A stretch of 64,000 bases of DNA from Yponomeuta sedellus. Taxonomy: Eukaryota > Arthropoda > Insecta > Lepidoptera > Yponomeutidae. The translations under genes and the position numbers were made by a program. The stretch lies in NCBI GenBank assembly GCA_934045075.1, contig OW203721.1, positions 27,064,181 to 27,128,180 of the forward strand, given 5' to 3'. The notes under the pieces are model-generated. The model saw only the letters and a program-made list of their open reading frames with translations. It had not been told where the DNA came from and made no database searches. This document shows, one piece after another, positions 33,899-45,070 of this stretch (its first letter is position 1; the number at the start of each line of letters is the position of its first letter).

Positions 33899-34807
33899 GG
33901 GGTGCGATGCCAGATTACCTTCCCGTGTGCCCTTCCGCTTCCGTTCCTACTGATTCATCTTGAACCAGTAGGAAGGGTAAGTGGCAAGGGCCGGTGCACC
34001 CTGGGCGCTGGTCAGTAACTTCTCTTTATGGGATCTTGCTGGCCAGCGGCGAAAAATCTGGCGGGAGGGGTCGCGTGGGCCCTGTTTCACTTTGTGGAGC
34101 GGGACCCAGGCGACCAACCGAATGAAGGACCGACTGGGGGGGGCGCCGCTGCGCGGAAGCGCGCGCGCCTCGTACCAGTCGGACCAGAGTGGCCGCCGGG
34201 ACGCGGAGGGTCGGGGGACTCTCCGCGTCCATCACGGCGGGCCGGAAGGCGCCCTTGCGTGTTCCGAGGGTGCCTTCTGGCACGGAGGGGGCCCGCGCGG
34301 TCGCTCACCGCCTTCTCTGCTTTCAGAGAAGTGCTGGTGGGCGACGTGACGGGCCTCACGTGTGGGGCGTGTGGGGACCGGGACGCTTGGGCCCCCACGC
34401 GCCTCAACGAGGAGGTGCGCCGCCCTCCCCGTCTCATCGACCGGGTTGCGATGGGATGGAGGGGGCGGCGCGTTGGGGCGTATGGGGGCCAAGATCATAC
34501 GCACTTGGCCCCTATGCGCTCCAACGAAGAGATGCGGCGTTTTCTAGCCCCGTCGTCGAGCACCGACGGGGCAGAAGCGCCGCCGAAGGAGTGCCCGAAA
34601 GGGCGCCCGCAGACGGGGTCGCGGAAGTGTGCGCAAGCGTTCCCGTGGCCCCGTCCTTTGCGGTGCGGAGGAACACCCCAGGAGTTTTAGTCGGTATACC
34701 GCCCTTTTCAGGGCGGGGAGTCCGACATAACCACTGTGCTCCCCCGAGCCGGTGGTACCCGTAATTGGGGTTTCTCCTGGGTGAAAAAAAAAAAAAAAAA
34801 AAAAAAA
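33899..34807 (+). mobile_element. SS4: short SART-oriented element
   Basis: 885 bp plus poly(A) 34,784-34,807. Only a few substitutions from SS1 (for example GGGTTG for GGCTTG near 34,443). Common 5' end. Confidence 0.85.
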
Positions 34808-34821
34808 GGTTAGGTTAGGTT

Positions 34822-35706
34822 GGGGTGCGATGCCAGATTACCTTCCCGTGTGCCCTTCCGCTTCCGTTCCTACTGATTCATCTTGAACCAGTAGGAAGGG
34901 TTAGTGGCAAGGGCCGGTGCACCCTGGGCGCTGGTCAGTAACTTCTCTTTATGGGATCTTGCTGGCCAGCGGCGAAAAATCTGGCGGGAGGGGTCGCGTG
35001 GGCCCTGTTTCACTTTGTGGAGCGGGACCCAGGCGACCAACCGATAGAAGGACCGACTGGGGGGGGCGCCGCTGCGCGGAAGCGCGCGCGCCTCGTACCA
35101 GTCGGACCAGAGTGGCCGCCGGGACGCGGAGGGTCGGGGGACTCTCCGCGTCCATCACGGCGGGCCGGAAGGCGCCCTTGCGTGTTCCGAGGGTGCCTTC
35201 TGGCACGGAGGGGGCCCGCGCGGTCGCTCACCGCCTTCTCTGCTTTCAGAGAAGTGCTGGTGGGCGACGTGACGGGCCTCACGTGTGGGGCGTGTGGGGA
35301 CCGGGACGCTTGGGCCCCCACGCGCCTCAACGAGGAGGTGCGCCGCCCTCCCCGTCTCATCGACCGGCTTGCGATGGGATGGAGGGGGCGGCGCGTTGGG
35401 GCGTATGGGGGCCGAGATCATACGCACTTGGCCCCTATGCGCTCCAACGAAGAGATGCGGCGTTTTCTAGCCCCGTCGTCGAGCACCGACGGGGCAGAAG
35501 CGCCGCCGAAGGAGTGCCCGAAAGGGCGCCCGCAGACGGGGTCGCGGAAGTGTGCGCAAGCGTTCCCGTGGCCCCGTCCTTTGCGGTGCGGAGGAACACC
35601 CCAGGAGTTTTAGTCGGTATACCGCCCTCCTCAGGGCGGGGAGTCCGACATAACCACTGTGCTCCCCCGAGCCGGTGGTACCCGTAATTGGGGTTTCTCC
35701 TGGGTG

Positions 35707-35761
<55 letters not shown>
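34822..35761 (+). mobile_element. SS5: short SART-oriented element with long poly(A)
   Basis: 885 bp plus an uninterrupted 55-nt poly(A) at 35,707-35,761. A long pure tail suggests a young insertion. Common 5' end. Confidence 0.85.
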
Positions 35762-35763
<2 letters not shown>

Positions 35764-35783
35764 TTAGGTTAGGTTAGGTTAGG

Positions 35784-36035
35784 TCCGATGCGATGGGGCA
35801 GGGGCGCCGCCGAAGGAGTGCCCGAAAGGGCGCCCGCAGACGGGGTCGCGGAAGTGTGCGTAAGCGTCCCCGTGGCCCCGTCCTTTGCGGTGCGGAGGAA
35901 CACCCCAGGAGTTTTAGTCGGTATACCGCCCTTTTCAGGGCGGGGAGTCCGACATAACCACTGTGCTCTCCCGAGCCGGTGGTACCCGTAATTGGGGTTT
36001 CTCCTGGGTGAAAAAAAAAAAAAAAAAAAAAAAAA
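35784..36035 (+). mobile_element. SS6: 5'-truncated short SART-oriented element
   Basis: Only the last 227 bp, closest to SS2 (TCCGATGCGATGGGGC start), then poly(A) 36,011-36,035. GGT is shared between the telomeric flank and the truncation point. Confidence 0.85.
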
Positions 36036-36039
36036 GGTT

Positions 36040-36941
36040 GGGGTGCGATGCCAGATTACCTTCCCGTGTGCCCTTCCGCTTCCGTTCCTACTGATTCATT
36101 TTTGAACCAGTAGGAAGGGTAAGTGGCAAGGGCCGGTGCACCCTGGGCGCTGGTCAGTAACTTCTCTTTATGGGATCTTGCTGGCCAGCGGCGAAAAATC
36201 TGGCGGGAGGGGTCGTGTGGGCCCTGTTTCACTTTGTGGAGCGGGACCCAGGCGACCAACCGAATGAAGGACCGACTGGGGGGGGCGCCGCTGCGCGGAA
36301 GCGCGCGCGCCTCGTACCAGTCGGACCAGAGTGGCCGCCGGGACGCGGAGGGTCGGGGGACTCTCCGCGTCCATCACGGCGGGCCGGAAGGCGCCCTTGC
36401 GTGTTCCGAGGGTGCCTTCTGGCACGGAGGGGGCCCGCGCGGTCGCTCACCGCCTTCTCTGCTTTCAGAGAAGTGCTGGTGGGCGACGTGACGGGCCTCA
36501 CGTGTGGGGCGTGCGGGGGCCAACAGCTCATTGGCCCCCATGCGCCCCAACGAGGAGGTGCGCCGCCCTTCTCTAATCCCATTGGTCCAAGTAACGATGG
36601 GATGGAGGGGGCGGCGCGTTGGGGCGTGTGGTGGCCAAGGGGTTCACACTTGGCCACTATGCGCTCCAACGAAGAGTTGCGGCGTTCCCTCGCCCTGTTC
36701 CTGCGTGCGGGGCAGGGACGCCGCCGAAGGAGGGCCCGAAAGGGCACCCGCAGACGGGGTCGCGGAAGTGTGCGCAAGCGTTCCCGTGGCCCCGTCTTTT
36801 GCGGTGCGGAGGAACACCCCAGGAGTTTTAGTCGGTATACCGCCCTTTTCAGGGCGGGGAGTCCGACATAACCACTGTGCTCCCCCGAGCCGGTGGTACC
36901 CGTAATTGGGGTTTCTCCTGGGTGAAAAAAAAAAAAAAAAA
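36040..36941 (+). mobile_element. SS7: short SART-oriented element
   Basis: 885 bp plus poly(A) 36,925-36,941. Follows SS6 after GGTT. The middle (36,510-36,720) is of the SS2 type while the leader is SS1 type, so it looks mosaic. Its poly(A) is separated from the next element's poly(T) only by GG. Confidence 0.85.
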
Positions 36942-37460
36942 GGTTTTTTTTTTTTTTTTTTTCTTCTACCTCCAACATAATCGGAGTCTATTTTTATCTT
37001 CCGCATTCATTCCAGTTCAGTCTTTTATGCCTCTCGTACTTTCATTCTTCATACAGGTTCTTTCTTGCGTTCATCATCTTTCATTCTAATGGGTGGGACT
37101 CCCATTTCTACATCCCTATTCTAATCTATCTATTTAACTTACTTATTTATTTCTACTTTGTTTCCACTTTGTGATTTAGGGGTTACAACAACAACACAAG
37201 GGTGTTTTATTTCATTTACGATGTAACAGTACACGAGCACAATTTAACAGCAGTTTCTTCAATATCTAACAATTTTATATATACAGTTTTGTTTCCTTAC
37301 ATTAATTACTTATATCTAGGCTTATCTATTTCTTATTTCAACAAATTAACAAATTCCTTAATCTACTTCTTATATTCTAGCGCATTTGTACATTCTTATT
37401 TATTACTCTAATTATATTATGTTGTGCCCTATATATTCACTATATAATTACAACATAATT

Positions 37461-40400
37461 TTACTTTGTCTTGTTTCTTTCTATGACTCTCTTGGCAATT
37501 TTCACGCTGTATTCTAAAAACTTTTCCAAGCCCTTGCTCTTCATTACCTCCTTTACATTTACACTTGTCAACTGTATATTCAGTTCCTGCTCGATTTCGT
37601 ATCGTTCCCTGGCGAACACAGGGCAGTCAAGCAGCAGATGCGGGACTGTCTCAGTGCATTCCGCGTCGCAGATGCACGATGGGCTCCCCTTACACTTGAA
37701 ACGGTTCAAGTATTCTGAGAACCCACCGTGCCCCGTCATAATCTGCGTTTTGATGCCCGTTGCTTCGAACCTCCTAACAATCCTGTACGCCGCCACCGCA
37801 TCCGGGAAGAACAGCTTCGTTATTGACGCGGTTTCACCCTGAGTGTACCTTTGGTTCCATTCTTCAAGCGTCGCCGTACGTATGCTACGCTTGACGAATG
37901 AAACCGGGCACAGGTCATAATCCGGCACCTTCCTCGACTTCGTGGCGGCCTCCTTTGCCAAGAAGTCAGCCCTCTCATTCCCCATCAGTCCTGCGTGGGC
38001 TTTTATCCAGAACAGAGACACAGCTTTGTTCTGGCGAGATGCGGATGTTAAATTATCTCTAGTTTCCACTGCCAGGGGATGGAGACAGCCGTAGTTCTGG
38101 ACGGTTTGGAGGGCCGCCATCGAGTCGCTGAATATGCCGAACGATGAGGCCTTGTGCTTCCGAATCTCCCTGGTTGCCACGCATATCGCCAGCAACTCGG
38201 CCTGGTAGACCGTACAGTAATCTGCAAGAGCAAGCTTGAGGGCTTTCGTCTCGGCCCCGCCACTCCAAAGAGATAGCGCGGCCCCGACTCGACCCCCAAT
38301 CTTGCTCCCATCTGTATATATACAAACCTCAAATTTGCTATGAGCATCTAGATGCTCCTGGTCCACCAGGCTGACGAGCCCCAGGCTGACATGCGCGGCA
38401 GGATGTGGGGATTCCACGGCCGGGGCCATCCGCTCGACTGCCCTGTCCCTCAGCATTGGCTGAGACACTCCCTTCTTGGCCTCATATAATGATGCCGCCT
38501 CTCGGATTCGGAGGTCGAGAGGGAGTATCCCTGCCAGGACAAGTGCTGAGTTTGCGGACACTGTGCGGTACGCTTTACACAGCTTCTGTGCGATTCCGCG
38601 TTGCACTGCTGTCAGCTGTCTCTGTACTCCCAACTTTGCGGCTGCCGGGGCCCACACGCTGGCGGCGTACAGGACTATTGGCTCGACTACTGCTATGTAA
38701 ATCATCCTAATGACTTCCGGGTGTAGACCCCAGCTAGTCTTTGCCACCCTCGATAGTTGTTTGTAAATGCCAATAGCCCTCCTGCAGACATCCGAGACAT
38801 GTGCGTTGAATGTCAACCCGTTGTCGATGATTACACCCAAAATTTTGATTTCCTTTGACATGCCAATCTCGGTACCGCCCATGCTCAGGCGAGGGGTGTC
38901 GCATTTTAATTTCCTAGTTATGACCATCGCTTTGGTCTTTTGTGGGGCGAATTTTAATTTATTTGCGACCCCCCACGCCCGAACATGTTCGAGAGCAGCG
39001 TTGGCATGTCTCTGGATCTCCGAAGCCGTGTCACCATCGAAGACGAGCACTACATCGTCTGCAAAGGCCTGGCAGTAAACCTTTCCCTCTTCCAGGCTCT
39101 TTAATAGGGGGTCCAACAGAAGGTTCCACAGGATTGGTCCGGCAATGGACCCCTGCACGCAGCCCTTTTCCGTCGCCCTTACTCCGACACTTCGGTCCTG
39201 AAGATAGCTGTCCATGACCCGCCTCAAGTTAATCGGACATTTTTCCTCAGCCAGCCGGACCCTTATAGCAGGCCACCAGGCACTGTCGAAGGCCCCCTCT
39301 ATATCTAAGGATACTAGTAGAGTAATTTTCTTTTGAGCTAGTTTGCTGCGGATGTGCTGCATTAGGATATAGAGGGAGTCCTCGGCGCTCCTCTGTGGCA
39401 TGAATCCGTACTGGCGAGTACTCATCCTCGGTATCAAATGGAACTTGAGGCGGGCCACCAGCATCTTTTCTAAGATTTTGCCCATAACTGACAGCAGGCC
39501 GATTGGTCTGTAAGCTTTAGGAGTGGTGTAGTTTTCTTTCCCCGGCTTCCTGAGTACTACTACGGTCGCTTCTTTCCATATGCCAGGGAAGTGGTGGTAA
39601 GTCAAACACTTGTTCACCAGGGCTAGGAAGAAGACGGGGTTCCCGCCGATGACATGCTGGCATATATCTGCGGTCAGGCCGTCCTCCCCCGGAGCCTTCT
39701 TGGGGTTAAAAGATTTATATGCTCTCTCTAGCTCGACTCGCGTGAAGGGTGGGTCATTTGGGTCATCTTGCTCACTGTCGTTTGCCTTCCCTGCTTTGAT
39801 CCTAATGTGGTGGTGGTACGCATTGTCGCTACTTTCACAGTCTTCCGGGTAGAATGTTTCGGCTAGCAGTTTCGCCGAGCCCTTTGCGTCTAACACCACC
39901 CCGTCCTTCTCCAGCGGCAAGTCTTCTCCCCGGCTTACAGTTCTCCCTTATACCCTATAGATTCCTTCCCAGACTCCTTCCCTATCCTGCTTCCCGCAAA
40001 ATTCCTTCCAACTCTCCACCTGTGCTTTAGCCGCCTCTAATTCGTACTCTTCTTTCTGTTTCAGGTACTCTTCGACGACCCTTGATCTGCGGGATGGACA
40101 TGCGCATCTGACTCTTCGTTTTTTGGTGGCCACCATCTTCTTCATACCGGCGAGTTTTTCGGACCACCACGGCAAGGTAAGTTCTTCCTTATTTGTTTTA
40201 ACCGGCATTGACGCATAACACGCTTCTTTAATTGCTGCTGTGTAGTTTTTAACTAATGTATCAATTTTGTTTTGGTTTTTAATTTCTTCTAATTCTAATA
40301 CAGTTACTTTATTTTCTTGCATGGATTGCTTTAATTTTTCTCTAAATTTAGTCCAGTCTGCTTTCTTTGTGTTAAAAATCCTAGTAGTTCTACTTATCCT

Positions 40401-41150
40401 AATACCTTCTGACTTTTGCAACTGAATGCTGAATACTATGCCGTTGTGGTCCGAACTCGTGAGACCTTCATCTACATGCCAGTGGTCCACCCGGTCCAGG
40501 ATGTCTGTGGAGCACGCTGTGATGTCCACGTAGCTACTATAGCGCTGCCCTCCCCTAACAGTATCGAAGGTCGGAATTTCCCCTCTGTTGAGTATATTGA
40601 GGTTTAGCTCTTCCATTGCTCCGGCCATTTCATCCCCTCTGTGGTCAATTGTCGGGCTTCCCCACCATGAGCTTTTCGCGTTTGCGTCACCTCCGATTAG
40701 CCATTTCTTGGGTTTAATTTTTTGCTCAATTACTTTCATATGTTCCAAGTATGGCTCTATGGGCTGGTCTGGCTCAAAGTAAAAGGAGACAAGCGTGATT
40801 TCCCAGGCAGTGGTTCGGATCCCCACCACGACGATGTTGTTTGTGGTGAGTTTCGGGTACTGTATGACGTTTAGGTCTTTGTTGAAGACAGCAATTGCCG
40901 CCTTTACAGTCCCTTCTCCTATATCAGTGCTCTGGTACACTCGAACGCCCCTTTGACTCCTCATACTTTGAGCCCCGCCCACGTATGGCTCTTGTAGGAG
41001 TGCGACTGCGGCGCCGCGCTTTTCTGCCTCGATGAGGAGTTCGTTTGTCGCCAATTTCTTTCTTTGGAGATTCGCTTGCATTATTTTGTACAGTTTTGTT
41101 TCGCTCTGGCTGCCCTTAGCAATATGCAACACTTGTACGGGCCAGTTCAT
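37461..41150 (-). pseudogene. RNase H LINE copy 1 ORF2: endonuclease, reverse transcriptase, RNase H, broken by one stop
   Basis: The endonuclease part starts at the ATG at 41,150 (MNWPVQVL), with IGGDANAKSSWWG and SSDHNG catalytic boxes. A TAA at 39,948-39,950 interrupts the frame between endonuclease and RT, and the same frame then continues to 37,461. RT motifs: SLDIEGAFDSAWW, GCVQGSIAGP, and FADD at 39,054-39,065. RNase H: TDGSK at 38,301-38,315, YQAELLA, SDSMAAL and KAHAGLMGNERAD. A C-terminal CxC...H...C zinc motif follows. Compared with copy 2 it also lacks about 8 residues just before GCVQG. This element would copy its own RNA at a nicked target, but this copy's ORF2 is disabled. Confidence 0.85.
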
Positions 41151-42552
41151 CCCACTTCTTCCGTACTGGGCATTCAGTGTTAAATGCATTGTGTTGCACA
41201 CTGTCCAGCTTTGCCTTTGCGCAGTTTCGGCAGCTCGGTGGTCCTTCCGCCAACCACTCAGCACATTCCGCTCTCAAGTGAGGACCGCCGCAGTGGCTAC
41301 ACAGATCCGCTGGCTCCTTGCAGAAGCGCTTTCCATGGCCAAAGCCTAGGCAGCGCGTGCACTGAGCCAGCGGAGACTGGTCCTCCACCTTGACGCGCTG
41401 GAGATCGATGTGGAGCTTTCCAACTTCCAATGCTCTCCTCCATATGGTAGGGGAAACGCTGATGACCACGTGGCACATGTGTGGATTTCTTGTTCTCCCC
41501 CGGTACTTCTCCTCGACCCTGTCTTCCCCATCGCCGAGGCCGTGGAAAACTCCCCTATTCTGGTTCCTCAAGGCCCTTTTAACGTCCTCATCTGAGTTAA
41601 TCTGGAGGACGTTTCTAAGTATCAGCAGGGGGTCCTTGTTTGCGACTTCCTCGACGGTGAGGTCAACCTGCATATTTTCGAGCCTACTTTTCAGTTTGTC
41701 CCTTTCTTCCTTGGTTTCGAATCCCACTATCACTTTCTTGTCTTTCGCCTTCCTTACCTTCTCCACCTTAATCCATCCCTCTTTCGCGTCCACTGCCTTC
41801 CTAAGTCTATCTAGGATCACTTCCCCCGACTCCGTCTCGTCTTTCGAGGTGACTACCACTGAGTGCAGGGTGTTTCTATTCTGTAAAGGTACTCCACTAT
41901 GGGTCCCAGTGGCAGTCACACTCGCGTAGGTTGTACTCCGTTCCATAATCTCCTGTTGCTTTGCCATTGTTTCTTTTATTTCCGCTAGCATTTTTGAGTT
42001 GTTTACGAGCAACTGTGTGTGCTCGTCTAGCCGTGCGATTATGGTAGGGTTTAGGCCAATTTGTGGCGTAGAGTCTGAGGGTGCCCTTTCCAACTCCTTG
42101 TCCAATTCTTTTTTGCTGTTGGCTTTCCTGGTCTTTGTGTCCCCATCTGCCTCCTTCACAAGTTGGTACAAACGTTCAATCGCCTCCGTAATGCCTGTCT
42201 TGAACTCTGTTTTCAAGTTCCTAGAATTGTTTAAGCAGGTCTTCGCTTTCAGAAGACAGGCTCTTGCCTCAGCCGTTTTATCCGCGAAGTGTTTCGTCGG
42301 GGAACTCGGTTTTCCCGGCACGGCTGGTACGCCGCTGTCATGCGGTAGCGATGGGGACGGCCTCAGTTTGGCTTTAGCAGGACCGGCCTGCGTTGTCAAC
42401 GATGCCTGCAGGGGGGCGGGTTCCGCACTGGCGGTTTCCCACTCGCCTATGCTTCGCCTAACATTCGGGGCGGTAGCAGCCTCCGGTTTTGATGGCGATG
42501 GTTTCCTTCCATCAGGGGTTCTATACCCAAACATGTTGGAGGTGTGCGTCAA
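41116..42552 (-). CDS. RNase H LINE copy 1 ORF1 (gag-like, three zinc knuckles)
   Basis: 478 aa, intact. The N-terminal half is Pro/Ser/Lys-rich with a helical stretch. The C-terminus has CTRCLGFGHGKRFC, CSHCGGPHLRAEC and a third Cys/His cluster, the RNA-binding knuckles typical of I/R1-group ORF1 proteins. ORF1 would package the element RNA. Its 3' end overlaps ORF2 (ATG 41,150) by about 35 nt in a different frame, implying reinitiation or frameshifting. No ORF1 is left in copy 2. Confidence 0.85.
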   Translation of the reverse strand: MTHTSNMFGYRTPDGRKPSPSKPEAATAPNVRRSIGEWETASAEPAPLQASLTTQAGPAKAKLRPSPSLPHDSGVPAVPGKPSSPTKHFADKTAEARACLLKAKTCLNNSRNLKTEFKTGITEAIERLYQLVKEADGDTKTRKANSKKELDKELERAPSDSTPQIGLNPTIIARLDEHTQLLVNNSKMLAEIKETMAKQQEIMERSTTYASVTATGTHSGVPLQNRNTLHSVVVTSKDETESGEVILDRLRKAVDAKEGWIKVEKVRKAKDKKVIVGFETKEERDKLKSRLENMQVDLTVEEVANKDPLLILRNVLQINSDEDVKRALRNQNRGVFHGLGDGEDRVEEKYRGRTRNPHMCHVVISVSPTIWRRALEVGKLHIDLQRVKVEDQSPLAQCTRCLGFGHGKRFCKEPADLCSHCGGPHLRAECAEWLAEGPPSCRNCAKAKLDSVQHNAFNTECPVRKKWDELARTSVAYC

Positions 42553-44634
42553 AATTAACTACAGAACAACAAGGGCTTGTAAAAGTTGTAAAGAGCCGAT
42601 AATCAAACACAAGTATATTTAAAATATTTACACTAAGTATATTTTGCTCTACGTAGAGCCGTTTCAACAATTGTGATGGAGAGCCCTCCAAGCAGGTCAA
42701 TACTGTTGTGTAATAAAACAATTTATGTCAAAAACGAGAAAACTCTACCTTTACTTGGGGGACTCTATGTAGAGCTCTTTTATGGCCACCAACGGATAGG
42801 TCTCCCCGAGCCCTTTCCAACAACTCCAAACACGGTGTCGCTATCCCAACTGGTTCCAGAGAAATCACTGTGCAAACTTTCTGGTTTAAATCCAAGATGG
42901 CCGCCAGAAAATGGTTACTCAGCGATATCTCCGCAACCACTGGACCAAAAACTCCCGTGTTTGGGTTTATCTTGCTGGGCACGACGAGACCCACCCGATG
43001 ATGAAACTTTCAGGTTGAAAAATTTTTAGGGTCCTGAAAGCTCCTGAAAACTGGTGCGCCGGACAAGGCAGGGCCAGCCGAGGGCTGCGGAGGAAACCCC
43101 AGCGCTCTACGGCGTTCCGTTAGGGAGATACTGGCGTTCAAAGTTTTCCGAGATGGCCGCCGAGCTGTCAAAGTTGAATTTCAACTGGCTATATCTCCGC
43201 TTCCAGAAGCCGCAGAACGCTCCGGTTTTCACCGTCGTCACCTGCCCTACCCAAGGTTATCGCTGAAAACACTTTCAGGCTCCTGAAAAACGTCGACTCC
43301 AATCCGCCCGAAAAGTGGGGATAAGGTGCGCGGAATGCCCCTGTGCACACCGGTGAAAACGGCGTATCGCTACTCCTCCCGGTTAAAAAGTTATGGCGGA
43401 TTGAAGTACGAGTTTGACAGCCAAGATGGCCGCCGAACTGTCAGATTATAATTTAAAGAGCCCGTAACTTCTCAACCCGACGTCAGAGAAAGTCCGGGTT
43501 TTCGGTGGGCAGCTCGGCCTGGCTTCCCCTATCTCCTGAAAGTGGTTTCAGGCCTGAAAATTTTTTGTTCTGCAAATCGCCTGAAAACAATCTGAGGCGA
43601 TAGTCCACTGTTTCCTACCAGTTATGGTTCAAACCGTAGGTTTCTGGCATGAACAGGTCCGGAGATATTCACCTTTGAAAAAGTTAACCAAAATAAACAA
43701 AATGGCCGATTTTGGCCAACTTCTCCAAATGGGACGATATAGGGCCCGAGTTTGGGCTTAGTTGATCTGGGATTTGTGTTTTAAACACAATCCCAGCGTC
43801 AAAATATTTTTATTTCTATTTATTTTGAATTAAAATATAAAAATGTCTTAAAATTTAATAACTCCGGAACCCCAAGTCCAAAAAATACCAAAAAATACTT
43901 AATATATAGCTTAAATATAACTTAAAATAACTATTCTAATTTAATTTAAAAACTGAAAAATTTTGCCTGAAATTTACAATAAAGAACGGTTTTTCACTGT
44001 TTTTAATTTTAATCAAAAATCTATTAATTTAATTAATATAAAAAAGTTCAATTTGTGTTCTTCTTCGAAGCGCGCACAAAATAGCAGTTGAAGATTTTGA
44101 AAAAGTTTATTAGGTCCGAAGTTATAAACTGCTTAATTATTAAATTTCAATGTACTATATTTTAATAATTATAATAGCTAAAATCAGGTTACTTGTTGTA
44201 TCCGTCGGCGTTCCAGGAGAAGATGGCCTCTGCAAAGTTTCGTACGCCTATCTTCACTCCTTCAGGGTTTTCAGGAACATGTGCTTTCGGTTTTTCATCA
44301 ATAACTCTTGAAACGCGTGGTCTCCGATTTCTTCTCAGTGGTCCAGAAGATGGGGGCGCTGGATGCCCTCCCGATGCCGGTAACAGACGAAGGGGGTCGT
44401 GTAGCGTGAGCGATTTGGAGCGTTTTTTCAAAACATAACCTCAAATAAGTTATGTTTTTCGACCTTTTCCGGTACCTGCGGTGTTCTCCGGTTGAAGACA
44501 CTCACTCAAGGTTGTGGGCAACACAATTCCACGTTCACAGACACCTCACTTGTACTGATCGAACAACTTTTTACCAACTTTTTGAATTTTAAAGTGCTGA
44601 GCGTTACGAAAAAGCACGTGTTTTTACCAGCGGG
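42553..44634 (-). other. Region upstream of RNase H LINE ORF1, with repeated modules
   Basis: 2.1 kb without a convincing ORF. Four modules begin with (G)ATGGCCG at about 42,896, 43,152, 43,425 and 43,702, spaced 256, 273 and 277 bp. The first three are followed by CTGAAA / TTTCAGG pairs. CTCTACGTAGAG and CTCTATGTAGAG palindromes lie near 42,650 and 42,770. From 43,780 it is AT-rich. A frame without ATG at 44,189-44,431 (minus) is unrecognised. It may be the LINE's 5' UTR/promoter or an older flank. Confidence 0.5.
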
Positions 44635-44651
44635 TTTTTTTTTTTTTTTTT

Positions 44652-45070
44652 GGTTACGCGGGGGAATGCATTTACGCACTTCGGCGCCCTGTTGCCGGGG
44701 GACAACAAGGCGCCTTTGTGTGGGACTCCCAGCCCGGAGGCTGGACTACCCACTAAACCCCCGCGGTGTTCCTCCTCTACTCTACCGGGTCACGGGATAT
44801 GCCAGAGGTTAAGTCACCGTGACCCGGCGAGAGGGCGTCCCATAGGACTCTCCTTGTGAGGGGGGGCCGCACGGACCCCCCCTGCGCTATGAAAGCGTCG
44901 ACTTGCCCGCACGCCCGCCCCCCGGGGCTCCTCTGTATTCAGAGGAGGCCGTGGGCGGGCGCGCGGGCACCCTATGTTTTGCCGGAAGGCACCCCGGAAC
45001 ACGCGAAGGCGCCTTCCGGCTCGCCGTGATGGTGGGCGGGGGGTCCCCCGACCCTCCGCCCACGGCCGCT
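44652..45070 (-). other. TRAS-like 3' UTR, hairpin-rich
   Basis: Homologous to the 3' part of all TS elements. Stems include GGCGCC/GGCGCC plus GTTG/CAAC (44,683-44,714), CCAGCC...GGCTGG, CCGGGTCACGG/CCGTGACCCGG (44,785-44,795 / 44,817-44,827) and GTGGGCGG/CCGCCCAC near 45,030-45,062. In R1-type elements the RT recognises the 3' UTR, so this is the likely recognition signal borrowed by TS elements. Confidence 0.75.

Larger units (their letters stand above)
36944..44634 (-). mobile_element. RNase H LINE copy 1 (ORF1, ORF2, long 5' region)
   Basis: Minus-strand non-LTR element. Its poly(A) is 36,962-36,944 on that strand, the 3' UTR is about 36,963-37,460, then ORF2 (37,461-41,150, one internal stop), ORF1 (41,116-42,552) and an upstream region to at most 44,634. 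The left limit is exact. The right limit is an upper bound, set by the TRAS-like tail. It differs from TRAS/SART by its RNase H domain and its own 3' UTR, but like them it ends next to telomere-derived GG. Confidence 0.75.

Noticed and set aside
37471..42622. Plus-strand frames opposite the RNase H LINE
   Set aside because: No domain content; the real proteins are on the minus strand.
44189..44431. 80-codon minus-strand frame before the TRAS-like tail
   Set aside because: It begins with TTG just after a TGA and has no recognised motif. Kept only as a note in the LINE upstream region.
36963..44634. R1 insertion in 28S rDNA
   Set aside because: The flanks are telomeric or mobile elements and no rRNA sequence is present.
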